A DNA stretch of 64,000 nt from Diplosphaera chodatii (GCA_032358165.1 JAALGY010000020.1:2046001-2110000); one strand, 5' to 3'. Shown: positions 44,589 to 59,500, counted from the stretch's first letter. Notes: a model not told the origin generated them from the letters alone. A program made the numbers and translations.

Positions 44589-47500
44589 ATGAGCTTTGTG
44601 CGCAGCGTATTCGGCGGACTGCTGGGTCGCCAGCCAGCAGAAGATGCCGCTCAGCATCCTGCAGCGCCGCCGCCGCCGCCGCCGCCTCACCAGCCGCTGC
44701 ATGTTGTCTTCGAGTAGGCCATCACGCCCCTTGGTTCGCCCAGCTCTCAGGTCTCATGCAGTGCGATGGGATGTGCACATACTCCCAACTGCATGGTTCT
44801 ATCATGGCTGCTTGCATGCAGTGATCGTGATCGAGCAGAAGCGCGGCTAGCACGGCGGTGGCGCGACTGCCAGGCAGCGGCAGGCTGCGGCCAGGTGCAT
44901 GCGGGCCGGCCACACTGTGCAACCATCCGGCTGGAGGACATAGAGTGCAGCAACGCCGCTGTCGCTGGTTGCGAGCATGGTCGAATGCGGTCTTCCCGGT
45001 GATGTCATGTTGCCAGCCGCCTAAACAGTGAGCGTTGGTGCAGGGTGGCCGCAATGCAGTGGAACAGTTCTTTGAGGCCTTCAACGAGGCGTTTGCGGAC
45101 TGGCAGCCCGAGGCCCTGCCGCGGGCCCCACCCTCTCCCAAGTCACCACAAGGTGAGCTGCCACCACTGCGTACAGCTGCACAGCTGTGAGTCAGTATGT
45201 CGCTAGGTCGTGGGTCCTCATGCACCTTGATGATCCAATCGGCACGACTGCCCGTGGCGCAGGCATGCACCTCAAGCTGTGCACATGCCGTCTCAAACGA
45301 AGCGTGTGCGCCTGCTGTGGCGCAGGCCGCATGCGGCTTTCATGGTCCGGGGTGGCTGCCCTGGGGCCCGCGACCGTCCGGCGGGGCAGCAGCGGCGCGT
45401 CGGACGGCGGGCACGGCGTCGCGGCGGCCGCGCGCCACGGCAGCCAGGCCGCGCCGCTGCGGGGCTGCGCGGCGGGCCACCCGCACGGGGTGCTGGCCGC
45501 GCTGGTGGCGGCGCTGCGGGAGGTGCCGCAGGAGCTGACGCAGGGTGGGCTGCAGGGTGTCGAATGGGTCAAATACCTGCCTGTCGATGTCAAGCTCGTG
45601 CAGTTTCGGCAAACAGGCACCGCCAATGTGACAGAGAGGATCTGCCGATTGATCCGTTTGCTGAGTCTGTGACTGAAAGTCTCGCTTGTTCTCACAGCCA
45701 TGCGGCGGGAGCGGGCGGATGCGGCGGCCGTGGCGGCGGGCGTGCGGCTGGCGCCGCTGGACGCGGTGGCGGTCGTGGCGCGCTCCGCGCCCAACCGCGC
45801 GACGCTGCTGGCGGCGGGCCTGCTGCCGGCGCTGGCCGCCATCCTGGACGCCGCCATCAGCCGCCTGAACGCCCTGGCCGCCGTGCTGGGTGAGGCCGCT
45901 GCACGCTTGCCAAAATACAATCAGCGCCAACATCTGATGCCGGGACTGGTCCACCCTCGAGACGGCACCAAATGCACAAAGGACAGAGGCGATCCGATGC
46001 AGGCGCCGCTGTAATGCTTGTGTGCATCGCTGTTGATGGTGCAGAGAAGGCATCAACAAGGTTGCCCGATGTCCTGGCCTGGTGTGTGCAGCAACTTCCT
46101 GGCTGGTCTGTCGGTTGTCATGTGCTCCATCTGACGTGCACTGCATGACCTGCAGGCGTGCAGATGCCATCAAATAGCACAGCCGCACAGCTGGACCTGC
46201 TGCAGCTCGCAGTGCGCCGCGCTGCCACTCCACTGGCGGCCTTTGCAGCAGCAGAGATGCGGGCGGCTGCGGCTGAGGCTGCGCCACAGATGCCGCCTGT
46301 GCAGCCGCTGTTGGCGCCCTACCTGCAGGGCGCGCCGCAATACTGCACCGCCCTGCCAGTGGAGCCAGGTGCCATGCCGGCTGCAAGGAGTGGGGGCGCA
46401 TGAGTGTGCTGCATGCAAATGCTGGACAGCGGGTCTTGCCGATATGCGCACGCCATGTGCTATGATGCGAGGGTCTGCATGCCGGCTTCGGTGCGCATGG
46501 CATGGGGAGTGAGCGCACTGCCCTGCAGGCACAGCAGCACAGGCGGCAGGCATGGACAGTGCAGCTGCGCCATTCATTGCAGCTGGTCTGCTGCAGCGGC
46601 TGCTGGAGGTACACAGCTTTGCAGCCTGCGCCCACATGCCCACCGCGTGCATGCCTTCTGTGTTATGCAACATGCATGCAAGGATGGATGACTCGGCTGA
46701 ACCCTGCTGTGCTCCACATCTGCAAGCATCAGTGCGCGGTTTCTGCACACAGCCGCACAGCGAATGCGAAGCATCCCTGGAACAACACCCTCGTATCCCT
46801 ATTGATGTTGCGGGTTTGAGCCTGCAGACCGCCCGCCTGCTGGCGATCATCAGGCAGCGCGGCGGGCTGTGCGACGGCACTGGCGCGGCGGCGGCAGTGC
46901 TGGAGGCGGTGACGGTGCTCGCCTGCGGCAGTGCCACCGCACGATCCGCGGTGGCTGCCGCCAATGAGAGCGGCCGCAGCAACCTGCAGGTACCCTCTAC
47001 TGATTATCTTGCCGGCAATGTCCATCAACTTGTGGCTCCTAGTGTGCACAGCCAATGCAACATGTGACGCTCAAGTTGTGGTTGTGCTTGGTTGGTTGTA
47101 CTTGGCATGTGATCCGTGTGGAATGCCCTCCACCGCAGCTGCTCACGGAGGCGGTCGGGTGGCCAACCGCTCGTGCAGATGCCATCGACAAACAGGCAGC
47201 GGAGGATGCGGAGCTGCGGCTGCAGCTCACCACGCTGCAGCTGGTGAGTGGACGTGCAGTGCTTGCGATCTGGAGTGCATTTGCATTGACGCCACCATAT
47301 ACGAGGACTCTGAAAGGTTTCGTGATCGTAACTATCGCATACATGTGAGGCGCAGACGACGGCTGGTCATGACTGACTACAATTGATACTTACTGCCCCG
47401 AGCATCGCGGTCCTCTTGCAGGTGGGCATTGCCGTGCGGCGTGACCCTGCAGCGCTGCAGGGCTTCCAGGCCGCCGGCGGCTTCACTCGCATCACCGGCC

Positions 47501-50500
47501 TGCTGCAGTGGGCGGCGGTGACCTTTGGCGGCACTGTTGACGGCGCAGCGGAGTCTCCAGGCAGCGCAGCACAGCCTGTGCATCACGCAGCAGCAGGCGC
47601 AGCACTCACCGCAGCCGCCTCAGCTGTTGCCCAGCCGGACAGCAGCACGGGTGACGGCGACGGCGCCGCAGCCGCTGGGGCTTCGGCTGCGGCTGCAGCA
47701 CCCGCTGCATCTCCGCCATCCCCAAGCGCCGCAGGCAACCCTTTCGAGGGCGCCCGGCTGCCGCTGCTGCCGTCGCCCGCGCGCATGCCGACAACCAGCC
47801 GGCGCCTCAGCGCCAGTGACCCCGCCCACGAGGCGCAGCCCAGCTCGCCATTGGCACACCCCTCGCCCACAGCTCTGCAGCGACTCGACAGTGCCCGGGT
47901 AAGGGCAGCGTGCACTTCGGTCTACACTCATGGTTGCAAAAAGCCCTGGCTACCATGAGCCCTTCGCTAGCCACGCTGGTCTGATGGCATCGATCGAGGC
48001 ATCAATGGCATGCTCTGCCTGCTGCAGCCTGCGGATGCTGCGCTGCCGCTGCCGCCGTCACGCCAGCTGACGGAGGTGTTTGCGGTGCTGGCGGCCGTGC
48101 TGCAGCTCCAGGGCAGCGGGGCGCACTCCTCCACCTGGGACGGGTCAGACCCTGGCTTCTCACCCATGTTGCTGATTCCAGCAGTCAGCCACTGCACCAG
48201 GCTCGTGCGCCATACAGCTGTCGACGTGCCTGGCAGGATTGAGTGTCTGATCAACCAAGGGAGTGTGTCACTGCTTCCTGCATCCTGCAGGCTGGTGCGC
48301 AGCATGCTGGGCGCGGTACTGGAAGCCTTCCACCCGCCGCCGCCGCCGCCGCCAGCAGATGACCAGCCCTCAAACAGGCCGGCACCCAAAAGTGCCGCCG
48401 GGCCCACTGACGGCGGCGGCAGGAGCCTAGGTGTGGACGGTAGCTGCCCGCCGGCGGACGGCGGCCGGCTGACTGCGCTCTTCCGGCGGCGGAGCACTGC
48501 GGTGCAGCACCATGCGCTCTCGCTGCTGGGGCGCGTGCTGCATGTGGACCCCACCGCGATCCACGCCATGCGGGGCGCCGCCCTGTGGGAGCTCGCGTAC
48601 GGGCCCGCCTTCTTCTTCTTTGGCCAGGTGCAATGGCGAAGATCCGTGATCTGCAGCTGCAGATCTCTTCTGTTGCAGAGTGGAAGTCACATGTGTGCAG
48701 AGATGCATCTGTCCATCAGAGGTATGAGAAGCACGAGTGACAGTGACACCTCGCGACTTGGCCCCATGTGCAGGATGTCCAGCAGCCAGCTGCAGCAGCA
48801 GACTGTGTGGGCAACAGCGCCCCGGGGCTGGCCACAGCAAAGCGGCAGGCTGCTGCTGCTGCTGTTGCAGCTGCCGGCGTACATGCAGGGGCGCAACCAA
48901 GCGGCACTCAGCTGCTGTCGTCGGCCGACAACGCTGCAGCAGGCAGCTGCCGTCTCGTTCTCAACATCCATGAGGCATCTGGGCAGGTGACTGAGACTGT
49001 TGAAACGAGGCCCACTGCACATCATGCGTTCCTGGGAGGCGAAAAGACATGCACTTGAGCACCTAGTGATCGACATTGCTGACCATACAGGTGTCAGTGG
49101 TGCTTTGCTCGAGCAGCACGGCTGCCCAACTGGCAGCTGCCAGGCAATCAGACGTCAGCAGCTCCGCAGTGCAGCCTGTGGACGCTGCCAGGGCAGCTCT
49201 GCGCAAGCGTGTCGTGATGCTGACCCGTGCCGCCGCTGCCGCTGGGCCAGAAACGAATGAAGTAGAGTGCGGCAAGGTTCGCATCTGCATCTCTTCGCCA
49301 TCACACTTAGCCCGTCACTTCTGCGTTATGCAAGTTCAGGGGCAGCGTGCAGTTGCCCTCACACGACTCGGTCATTGGCTCCACTGCTGCCACCATCCCT
49401 CTATGTCGAGCCACGCTGCCGTGCCAGATCTTTAACACCCTGCTTATGGCCATCGCACATGCTGTGCGTCTCGCGATGTGGGTCCTTGGCGGCTGGGCTG
49501 CCTCTGTTCCCTGCAAGCCTGAATGTAGCGGTTGCGCATGCAGCTGCTGGATCTGGTGGGCGGCTGGGCCTGCGATGCAGAGGTGGTGCTGCTGGCGGCC
49601 CCTGCGCTGCAGGCCATCCTCGTGACCGCGCCCTTTCTCACTGCTGCCACCTTTGCCAAGTTCGATGTCCTTGCGGTGCTGGCGGCTGCGGCGGTGAAGC
49701 AGGCTGAGGCTGCAGCAGCACAGGTATAACCCTTCTCTTGAGTCGTGGTACATTAATAATGTGGTTTATGTCTCACACCAGATGTGGCACACGGTGTCGA
49801 GCTTGTGGTTGTGGCAGTGTCAGCCCAGGCTGTGCCCTCCAAGTCTGCAACCTGAAATGCGTAACTGTCTGTGAGCTAGCTGCATGCCCATCCGGTCTGC
49901 TGCACAGCATGTGTTGGCTGCAGTAAGAACTTGCTGCCAGCCACCCTGGCGCAGTGCATGCTGCTTGGTGAACGTGATTGATGCACATCAGGGTTATAGG
50001 AATTGCAGGCAAGCGAGGACGAGTCATCGCAGTCCTGGAGGGCGCGGGCAGCAGTGCTGCACCTCATGGCGGCCACCCTGGAGCAGTCACCAGGCGTGGC
50101 TCGCGCAGCGCTGCACCATGAGGCGGTGCTGCTGGTGCTGTTCGGCTTCCTGCAGCAGCCCCTGCCACGACAGCTCGCCCTGCACATGGTGGGCTTGCAA
50201 CTCTGCGTGACCCTTGATGATGCCTGCAGATACAAACCATATGTGCATGCAGTAGAGTTGTCATCTTCAAAATGCTACACTGGCTCCTTCTGATTTACCA
50301 GCCGCACGTGATCACGCTGGTGCTTATGGGATTGCAGTCCTCCTGCAGTTGGCAACGATCATGGCGGCGCAGCCACTGTCGGACGCCGACAAGGCTGCGA
50401 AGGCCGCGCTGTTCAGCCGTCTGGTTGAGGTGCTGCCCGGGCAGCTGAGCCTGCGGCCCAGCCAGGGTCTGGCCCCTGTGGTGAACGCCCTGGAAACCGT

Positions 50501-53500
50501 CCGCACGCTGGTCGCGGGCCCACACACGGCGCACCAAAACCTGTTCAGGTCGGCCCCTTGCGCGCCGTGCTGGCTCTCTTTCTGCGAGCTCCTGCGCTCC
50601 ATTATGTGCTGACCAACTTATGCGGGGCTGCCCAGACATGGGACTTCTGCCGCTGGATCGCAAAGCTCAGTCCTGCCATGCCTGCGTCTACCCAGGGTCC
50701 TACTGGTGGCTGTCACAAGCATGCCAGACTGGCTGCGTAACCATCTGAGCATTCCCCGCATGTGATGCAGGCGGGCGGGCGCGCTGGTGCAGCTGGTCAA
50801 CCTGCTGAACGACGAGTTTGCGGGGGAGGAGGGCACACGGCTGGCGTGCGCGGTGCTGCAAACGCTGGCTGCGCTGCTGGCGGGCAACGACTCTGCGCGC
50901 AAGCGGCTGTCTCATGACGTCGGTGAGCTGCTCATGGGCTTGGGCTGCATGCTCACACAGGCTGCGGCGTGCCTCTGCGCATGCGTCTGGTGTTTGTCCT
51001 GTTGCTGGACTCGTGCATATCCGGTGTGTCTGTTGACATAGGTCAGGGCACAAGCTGTGCAGGTGTGCACGGACGACATCCTTGAGCCAGATGTTAGTTG
51101 AATGCCCCTGTCTACACTGCGGCTGCAGGTGCAGACACGCTTCTGGCGCTGTTGCTGCGGCTATCGCCAGGCGGGCGGCCTACGCAACCGCTGCTATGCG
51201 CCATCCTCATGCTGGCCCTGGAGGTACAACCCAGCTCTCAGCTACTGGCAGTGTCAGCAACAAAGTATTTGATTACAGGTCCCTTTTCTATGTTGGTTGC
51301 ACCTGGTACTGCAGCAAATGGCCCGAGCTCTGCATTGGCAGGTTGTTTTCAGGCATTCTGCGCTTCGACCAGTTTTCTTTGCTGTATGATGCGTGCCCTG
51401 GCAGTGGCGGCAGCACATCACATGCATGCGTAGAAGTCTGCATTCGATGTTCCATTGACCATCAAACCAACTGTTTGTCCAGGAAGAGCATGACGAGGCA
51501 GCGGACCCACCGCAGCCATTGGCCAGCGCCAACATTGTGCCGCTGTTTCTGGCGGCGCTGCGGGCGGCGGGGGTTGAGGAGCGCGCCTGGGGCCTCGGCG
51601 TGTGGGCTGGGCTGCTGCGCAACAGCATGGCCAACCTGTCCGCGTGCGAGCGGTAGGTTTGCTGCTGAGCATGCCATGGTCCATTGGGCCGAAGTGTATG
51701 CTGTCCGCAGCTGGCCATCCCTACGTGTTGTCACTGAAGGGCTTTGTATACTAGGGGGCACACAGCGTGATGCACACACAGATCACTGTTACATGCGCAG
51801 GTCTGGCGTCTCGGCGCTGCTCATCGACTGGTTTGCCGCTTCCACCGAGGACGCCCTGCTGCAGGAGCACATCGCTGCGCTGCTGCAAGTAAGCTATTCC
51901 ATATGCCTGGGCCATGTTATGATAGCAATAGACATCAGTAAATCGTTGCTGAAATTTGTTGGCGTGCTGACCAGCATGTACCGGCTGCACCAATGGCTGA
52001 AGGATTGTAGCTACCTGTGCATACGGCCACCTCCATGTCTCCATCTGTCCCCACAGCTTGCCGCCTAGGGTGCTTGTACTTCGCCTGCAGGTCATGGGGG
52101 CGTACAGCATCGCGGGACGGGACCTGCGGGCGCTGCTGGCGCTGCTGCGGCCGGCGCCGGACGGCCAGTCCGTCCCGCGGCACTCCCCGCTGCTGCTCAG
52201 GACGCTGGGCGCCATGGCGGCGCACTCGGGGCCGGCGGCCTTCTTCGACTTCGGCGACGGCGGCGCCGGCATCATGCGCAGCGCGCCGCTCAGGTGCGGC
52301 AGAACTTGCGGTCTCTGGCTGATGCCGATTGCAAGGCAGCAGACGCGATTGTGCGAGCGCAGACCTGATAGCCCATGTTCTCTGCGCTGTAGCTGGACGG
52401 CTGGTCGGCAGCACCTTTTGCTGGACCGACAGCCCTGGAAGGATATGCTGTCATGCATTCACTGACAATGTGCAGGATGCCAGCCAAGGGCTACTCTTTT
52501 GCCACCTGGCTGCGCATTGACGAGGCGCAGCACCCTCAGTCGCCAGGAGCAGTCGTTGGCACTCCTGGCCACCCTGCAGCGGCGGCCGAGCCTGACCGGT
52601 CGCTGTACAGCCTGCTGTCGCGGGATGCGGGGGCCGTGAGAGGCATATCTGCCCTGCTGCGAGGTGTGTTGCGTGCTTGTGCACGCTTGCAGTGCACTGC
52701 AGGCCGCAGCACCCACACTGCACATTCTTGCACCGCACTCAACGTCTTGCACCGTCTGCAGGTAAGCACCTGGTGCTGCAGACGTTCGCTGGCAAGGCAG
52801 TGCCGCCGTCCGAAGCAGTGCTCGCCTTCGACTTCAGCCCGCGGCAGTGGTACCATGTGGTGGTGGCGCACGCCCCAGGGGGGCCGCTGTCAGCTCCGCT
52901 CGCCACGCTGTTCGTGGATGGGCAGCCAGTCGCAGCCGCGGAGAAGCTGCGCTACCCCAAGGTCCGTGCTGCCTGTCTACTTTGGCAAGCAGAATGCGCT
53001 CGCGAGTGGGACCCCGACCAGCATCTCGTTATGAGCAAAGCGACCCTGGCCGGGTGTTGCTGACGCACCTGGTGCTCTTGCCGCCCCATCACCACTGCAG
53101 CCTGCAGCAACGCACATCAGGTCTAGATGCTTTGCAGTGCTTGTTGCTGGCATCAACTGCACAGCGGTGCTGCTGCAGGTGCCGGAGGGACTGACCGCCT
53201 GCAGCTTTGCGGCGGCGCTTGGGCGCGAGGAGGCAGGTGGCGGGGTGCCGCTCGCAGCCTTCCGGGGCCAGATGGCGGCCATCTACCTCTTCGATGCGGC
53301 GCTGTCTGCAGGTGTGTGCCATGCGTCAAGCATGTGCTGAAGACAATCTAGGCGCTGTTGATGCCAGTATGTGCATGAAGTCAGCCGACATGTGTGTGAA
53401 GAACAAGAACTCAGCTCGCTGGCTGCTGAGTAGTCCAGCCATGTTGGCACAGTGGCGCCGTCAGGGTCAGAGTGCCAGACATGGTGCCCACCTCAGCAGC

Positions 53501-56500
53501 CTGCAGTCAGTAGACGACCATTTGTCACGGCCTCGATGTCGTCACTGTGTGCTCAATGTGTGCTGTACACATAATGTACATCTGCATGCGCAATGCAGAG
53601 AAAGCTGCGGCGCTGCATGCGCTGGGACCGGACTACCAGTCCGCCTTCTCCGCCGCGGAGTCCTCTGCAGTGCTGGAGCAGGCCGGCCCCGCAGCGGCAG
53701 CCGTCTTGGAGGGCCGCGATGCGCTGGGGCCCCGGCTGCTGGCGGCCTACAATGCTCAGGTGCCAGGCACCATGGCTGGAGCTTTCCTGCTGTGTCTTAC
53801 TGCACTTGCATGGCATTATCCCCAGCGTCCTTTCCATCATCACGTCACTAGGTCTCCATGTCTGCCTTCCATGCGCTGCTCGCTGCCAGCACAACCTGCG
53901 AAGTTCTGCGTCCGGCTTGTGAGAGCAGAGGTGCTGGCGAACGTCCGGCAGCTACACAGCTTATACTCGCTTTGCCCAGGCGGCAGCGGGGCGGGCACTG
54001 TTCGACACTGCCGTCATGGACAGGTCGGCCTCTGCAGGTGGCGGCGGCGGCGGCGGCGGGGCCAGCGCTGCTCTGCTGGAGCGCACTCAGGTGCCGTGCA
54101 TGTGGCAGTCCGCACACGCTGCATTGAAGTGTCGCGATGCTTCTGCTGTTTTCCGCCCCAGCTGCTGTTCTCTTTGTCAGCTGCCGTGCATGCGGTGGCT
54201 TCTGCAGCTCAACATGCCGACACCGAACCTGCGAGGACAGCCACACACTGAAAGCTGCCTCAGACACGCGCTGTTGCACATCACAGCTTTGCCATGCGGT
54301 GGCGCTGCGCGGGTTGCTGCCATGCCTGGGCGGTGTCAGAGTGCTGCTGCCGCTGGTCTCCCTGCTGGACCTGCCTGCCGCTGGGTGCGCCACACTCTCC
54401 TGATGAGAGCATTTCACCGATGTAGAGTGGCTGACGCCATGCATCCCTATCCTGTCCCGACATGTGAGCCGCCAGCCCAGCCCTTGTGGTCTCCCATGCA
54501 AAGGGTCAGGTACTGCTGAGGCACAGACGCCACAGGTTTTAGCGTGTAGCCCCGCAGACACGAGAATATGAACAGCTTATGCCGCGCAGGTCCGCCAATG
54601 ATCAAGAGGAGTCCCGGGCACCAGCAGTGTTTGCGCTGCTGACGGCCGTGCTGGAGGGCTGCCCCACCAACCGCCAGGCCTTCGCACAGCTGCCAGGCGA
54701 GTGGCTGTTGAGGGCCTCCCGCTTATGCTGCAGGTGTCGCAGGGACCGGTTTGTCTGTTGCTGTGCTGACGACATCCGCTGTTGCTGCGCAGGCCCCGCG
54801 CTGCTGGGCTGGCTCCTGCAGCAGCGCACGCCCCGGCACCTCACGTTGGACCTGCTACGCGCTGCGGAGGGGCTGCTGCGGGCCACGGCCGCCGATCCGC
54901 CCCTGCAGCGGGAGGTGTGTGGCTGTCCCTGAAGGGGTTGATGGACTCTGACGCGAGCTTGCAAGGGGAGGAGTCTCAGTTGTGATGCAACTGACCCTCT
55001 TGCTGCATGTTGTGGACGAACCCAGCATGCAGCAATGCTGCCCGGCCCTGCCATGCCTCTCAGCACGATGCAGTGAGGCGTCACACATTGCCACTCTGTT
55101 TTGCATCCTGTTGACAGAGGGTGGCATGGGCCTGTTTTCTTGCTGGCTGCCAGCCCTGGTGCTAGTCGCACACATGTTAAAGAATGAGTTCCTCAGCAGC
55201 ACGACTGAGTTGTGGTCGTCGATAACTGGTGTGCATGATCATGTGCCGGGGCAAAACCTGTCAATGCTACCCTGGCAGGTGCTGGCGTCGCTGCTGCTGG
55301 ACCTGCGGCTGTGGGCGGCGGCGCCTGTGGCGGTGCAGCGCAGCCTGTTCGCCCTGTGCCTAAAGCTGTCACAGGTGCGGCTGCTGGTGCAGCAGTACCC
55401 TGGGTAAGCATCAGTGCTTGTGGTTGCTGAATTCAGCTTCATCTAGGGACATCATCAGGATGCTGAAGCGGGGCTGATGCACCCTGCCGCATGCATGGAC
55501 GGCGGGCTTAGGAACCTGACCTTGCGTGCAGATAGCAGGCTTGTGGCCTCCGTAACCAGCACAAGCAGTCAACCTGCTGCCTGCAGACGTGTGTCTGACA
55601 CGCGCAGGGTGAGCCGGAGCTCATGCAGCATCTGTTTGGCGTGCCGCGCATGGTGGACGCGCTGCGAGCGCACTATGGCTCGCTCGCTTTGCCCGACGCC
55701 ATCCAGCCTTCAGCAGGTGCGTCGTGCGTCTTGCAAGCAGCAGCAGCCATCAGCTTATGCACATGCCAGGGGCTCCTAGCACTAGGTGCACTCCGGTGCA
55801 GAACGAGGTAGCAATGTCCAGGTAAACACGCAGAGGGCTGTATGCGCTGCATACTTTCAAAGAAGCAGAATAGGACATGGGTCATTGTTGACGGACCTCA
55901 AGTGGGGTGTGCCAGCGGGGCTACAAATCTACCCCGACCGTCACAATGCGCCCTGCTCCCGAGGTCCCACGGGCTTCCGGGGTTGTGCAGTGCAGCATAG
56001 CGTACTGTTGTGTTTGGGCACATCGTTCCCTTCACCATCACCATAATTATATTATTATCATTATTATGACGGCGTTGTTTTGAGCGGCGGCGGCGAAGCG
56101 GCGAAGCACAAGCCTCTCAGATCAGCCCTGGGCTTTGGGTTTACGGTTTAAGGTTTAGAGTTTAGCCCGAGAGTTTACCCCGTGTTGCAAGACTACTGTG
56201 GTGGTGGCAGCGTCGGTTCCCCGGGCCGGATATTGGCCCAAAACTGGGCTTTGGGTTTACGGTTTAAGGTTTAAGGTTTAGCCCGTTTGCAGGACTACTG
56301 ACACAGTGGCAAGCTGGTTCCTTGGATCTCTCGTGTGCCACGTGCAGGACTACCAAACTGCGGTAAGGGACTCCAGTTCCAGGTCCACCCTGACAAAAGG
56401 AGAGAGAATTTAGATTGTTAATCGTTGTCTGGTGATGCAGTTACAGAACCAATTTCCGTACCTCATGATGGATGTGCCAAGTTGTGCAGGTGGTCATGCG

Positions 56501-59500
56501 ACGCCAGACGAGCTCCGCGCGCTTCGCTGCGGGCTGTTGGAAGCAGCAGCTGCGCTGGTGCACGCTGCAGCCGTGCCGCTGCCGCCACGCCCAGTGGAAG
56601 CAGATGGCAGTACTACAGCGGAAGCGGCTGCGGAAACCAATTCTGCACACCACCTGGCTGCAGCTGTGCAGGTGAGGGCACCTCCCGGCTGCTTGAATGG
56701 ATGTGCTCCAGGGCAGACTACCCATGAGGAGTGCTCATGCAATCTGGGTGTGCACCCATGGCAGCAGCATGTGGCGCACGGCCATCTGGCCATCAACCCT
56801 GCTGCTGCATGGCCCCACGCTTCACAACGGTCTTGACTTGCATGCAGGCGCTGGTGTCCTTCGTGGAGGACTGCACGGATGAGGCGCTGGCGGAGGATGC
56901 GGTTGGCGCCCTGGCGGCGCTGCTGCCGGCGGCGGAGGCGGCCTCGGCGCCCGTGGCGGCGGCCCTGCAGCGCCTGGGCGGCCTGGGGCTGGTCGCGCCC
57001 CTGCTGCGGCGGCCGCGCCAGACGCTGCGGGTGGCGGGGCTGCGCATCGTGGCCGCGCTGCTGCCGCTGGTGCATGACGTGCACGGTGCGATGATCCCTT
57101 CTGGACTCAGGTTGTGGTGATGTAAACATGCATTCTTGCCTTTGTAGCTGCCAAGTTCTCACAGGCTCGTGGCTATGGGCGCTGTGAGGGCGCAGCTAGG
57201 CACATGCACAACCTGGCAGTCGAGCAGCTACTCAGCAAGCAGCTGCTTATGCGCCGTTGCGTCTTCTGTTGATGTTCCTGCAGAGCTGGAGGGCTTCTGG
57301 GCAGAGGCGTCTGAGGCGCTGCTGCTGTTCCCGCTGACGGAGCCGGTGCGCCGCGCGCTGCTGCAGCTCATGCACGCCGCACCCGCCGCAGACCACGGCC
57401 AGGTGCAGCCCCCGCGTTGTGTCTACATGTCATCGTATCCTGTGCCAGCCTGGAGCGTGCGGCATACGGAGCCTGGCATTGGCGTGTTTGCTTGCCATCC
57501 GCATCAGCAATCGCTGCCCCAGATGACACGCCGGGGCATGGTTACTGGCTGAAATTGTCCTTGGCCTTCTTGATGAGTCAGCGTTTGCCAACAGCATCAC
57601 TTGTGCAGCAGGCCGGCAGCGGCGGCGCGCATGCTGCGGCGGTGCTGCTGCAGCTGCTGCGGGGCTGCGAGGATGCCGGCGAGCGCGTGGCGGCGCTGCA
57701 GGGGCTGGTGGTCAGCGTGGCGGAGGGCCCCCGCGGCTCCCGGACGGCATTTGCGGCGCTACCCGACTGGGAGCAGCTGCTGCTGGACCTGCTGCTCGAC
57801 GGCGCGCCCGGCGTCCCGCCACAGGTTGCTTTGATTCCTTTGACCTGCTGATATTCACAATCAATCAGCGAAAGACCCTCGTTCTTACATGACATTCACC
57901 CCGCGCACCAAGCCTCCTTGCTTGTCCAACTCATGTGCCCGTGGGCCAGCTGGGCAGCCGCAATGTGACTACCAGTTGTCCATGTATGATGATATCTGGT
58001 GCTCGAGCTTGCGCAGGACGGCCCGGCTGAGGGCTGGACGTGGCGGGGCGCGGAGATGAGCGCCACACGGCGGCTGCTGCGGGTCGTGGCGGTGCACTGC
58101 CTGCGGTGCGATGCGGGCGGCGCGGGGTGCCTGCGACGGCTGGCCACCGCTGCACGGGCTGCGTCTGCTCGTGGCGTGCTCAATGGGTATGCTGTATCCT
58201 ACTCGTGCAGTGTCTTCTGAAGAGCTGCGGCGTCACCTGCAAGTTCACATGCAGGCAAATGAACGACTTGTACTGTAGTGTGTCCTCTACAGTTCGAAGC
58301 AACAGCCTGGCCATGCCTGCTGCACATGGCACGGCTTGCTGCCAGAAGGATACGTTACATGGTGCACGTGCCTACTCATGTTTTGCCGTTTTGCTGATGG
58401 ATGCGAACTGCAGTGGTGTGATTAATGCTGCTGTGAATTGCGCAGGTGGGCGCTCATGCATGAGGTGGTAGCGGATGTGGTGGACGAGCTGCTGGGCAGC
58501 TCAGCGGCCAGCGCTCCTGGTGCTGACGGCTTTGGGACGGCATCAGAGGCGGCGGCTGCGGCCGATGCCTGGATGCTGGTCTCCGAGCTGGGCACCCAGC
58601 CCTACCGTGACAATGCACTCGGTGTGTTTCGCCAAGGCTGTAGGAATCATAATCAGACACATGAGCCTACATTCCGTCGATCGTTTTGCAAGTTTAGGCA
58701 TTAAAACGAAAGAGTCAACGCGGATCATGGCATGGCAACAGTCATTTTGCTCCTGCACACAGAGCTGCTGAAGATCATCGACGAGCTGACGGCTGGGACG
58801 CTGATCGAGTCGCCAAACGGGGAGCTGTGCCCCGGCGCCGCCGCAGGCAGCTGGGCCGAGGAGCACCGCAGCCAGCAGCAGCAGCAGCGCGGCCGCAGGG
58901 GCGGTGGTGACTCTGAAGACTCAGCCGCCGCCAAGCTGCAGACGCCGGCGGAGGTGTGGGCCGCGCTCGGAGTGTGGTCGCAGCTTGGCAGCGCAGCCGA
59001 GGGGCCGGAGCGCATGCATTTCCTGCTGCCTGGTGCGGGGATTTGGGTGTGCACGCAGTGTGCCATGGGATACACGAAGCTCGATGCTGAATTTCCACTG
59101 GTGCTGCCCTACATCTCGTCAGCCCAGATGGTAAGAGAGTCTGGCTCAAGAGTCTGGCTCCCTGCAGGCTGCTGGCGGCTGTATGGCGGGGCGTGGCAGT
59201 TTCTGGCGGTGCTGCAGCGAGCGGCAGAGGGGCTTGCAAGCCTTAGCCCGCCGACCACGCCCCGAGTGGCGGCACCGCAGCCTGAGACAGCGGCGGCGCC
59301 GCCCAGCAGTGAGCAAAACCTGATTGTTGGTCGTAATTTATCTGAATCTGTGAATCTCGAGAGGCGATTGACAGCAGGATGCGCGCACAAAACTGGTTGG
59401 CTGTTTTCTTATGGTCGATGCCGTCACACCTGCTTGCTCTTTGGTTGTCGTTCCGCAGCAAGACTGGACGATGCAGATTCACCCTTTCTCCTGTGCGCAG

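Noticed and set aside
48010..48990. A 326-codon plus-strand open frame taken as one exon
   Set aside because: Only parts (LTEVFAVLAAVLQLQG, and the poly-Pro to LHVDPTAIHAMRG part) read like BEACH-gene exons. The frame also runs through likely intron sequence with GT and AG borders.
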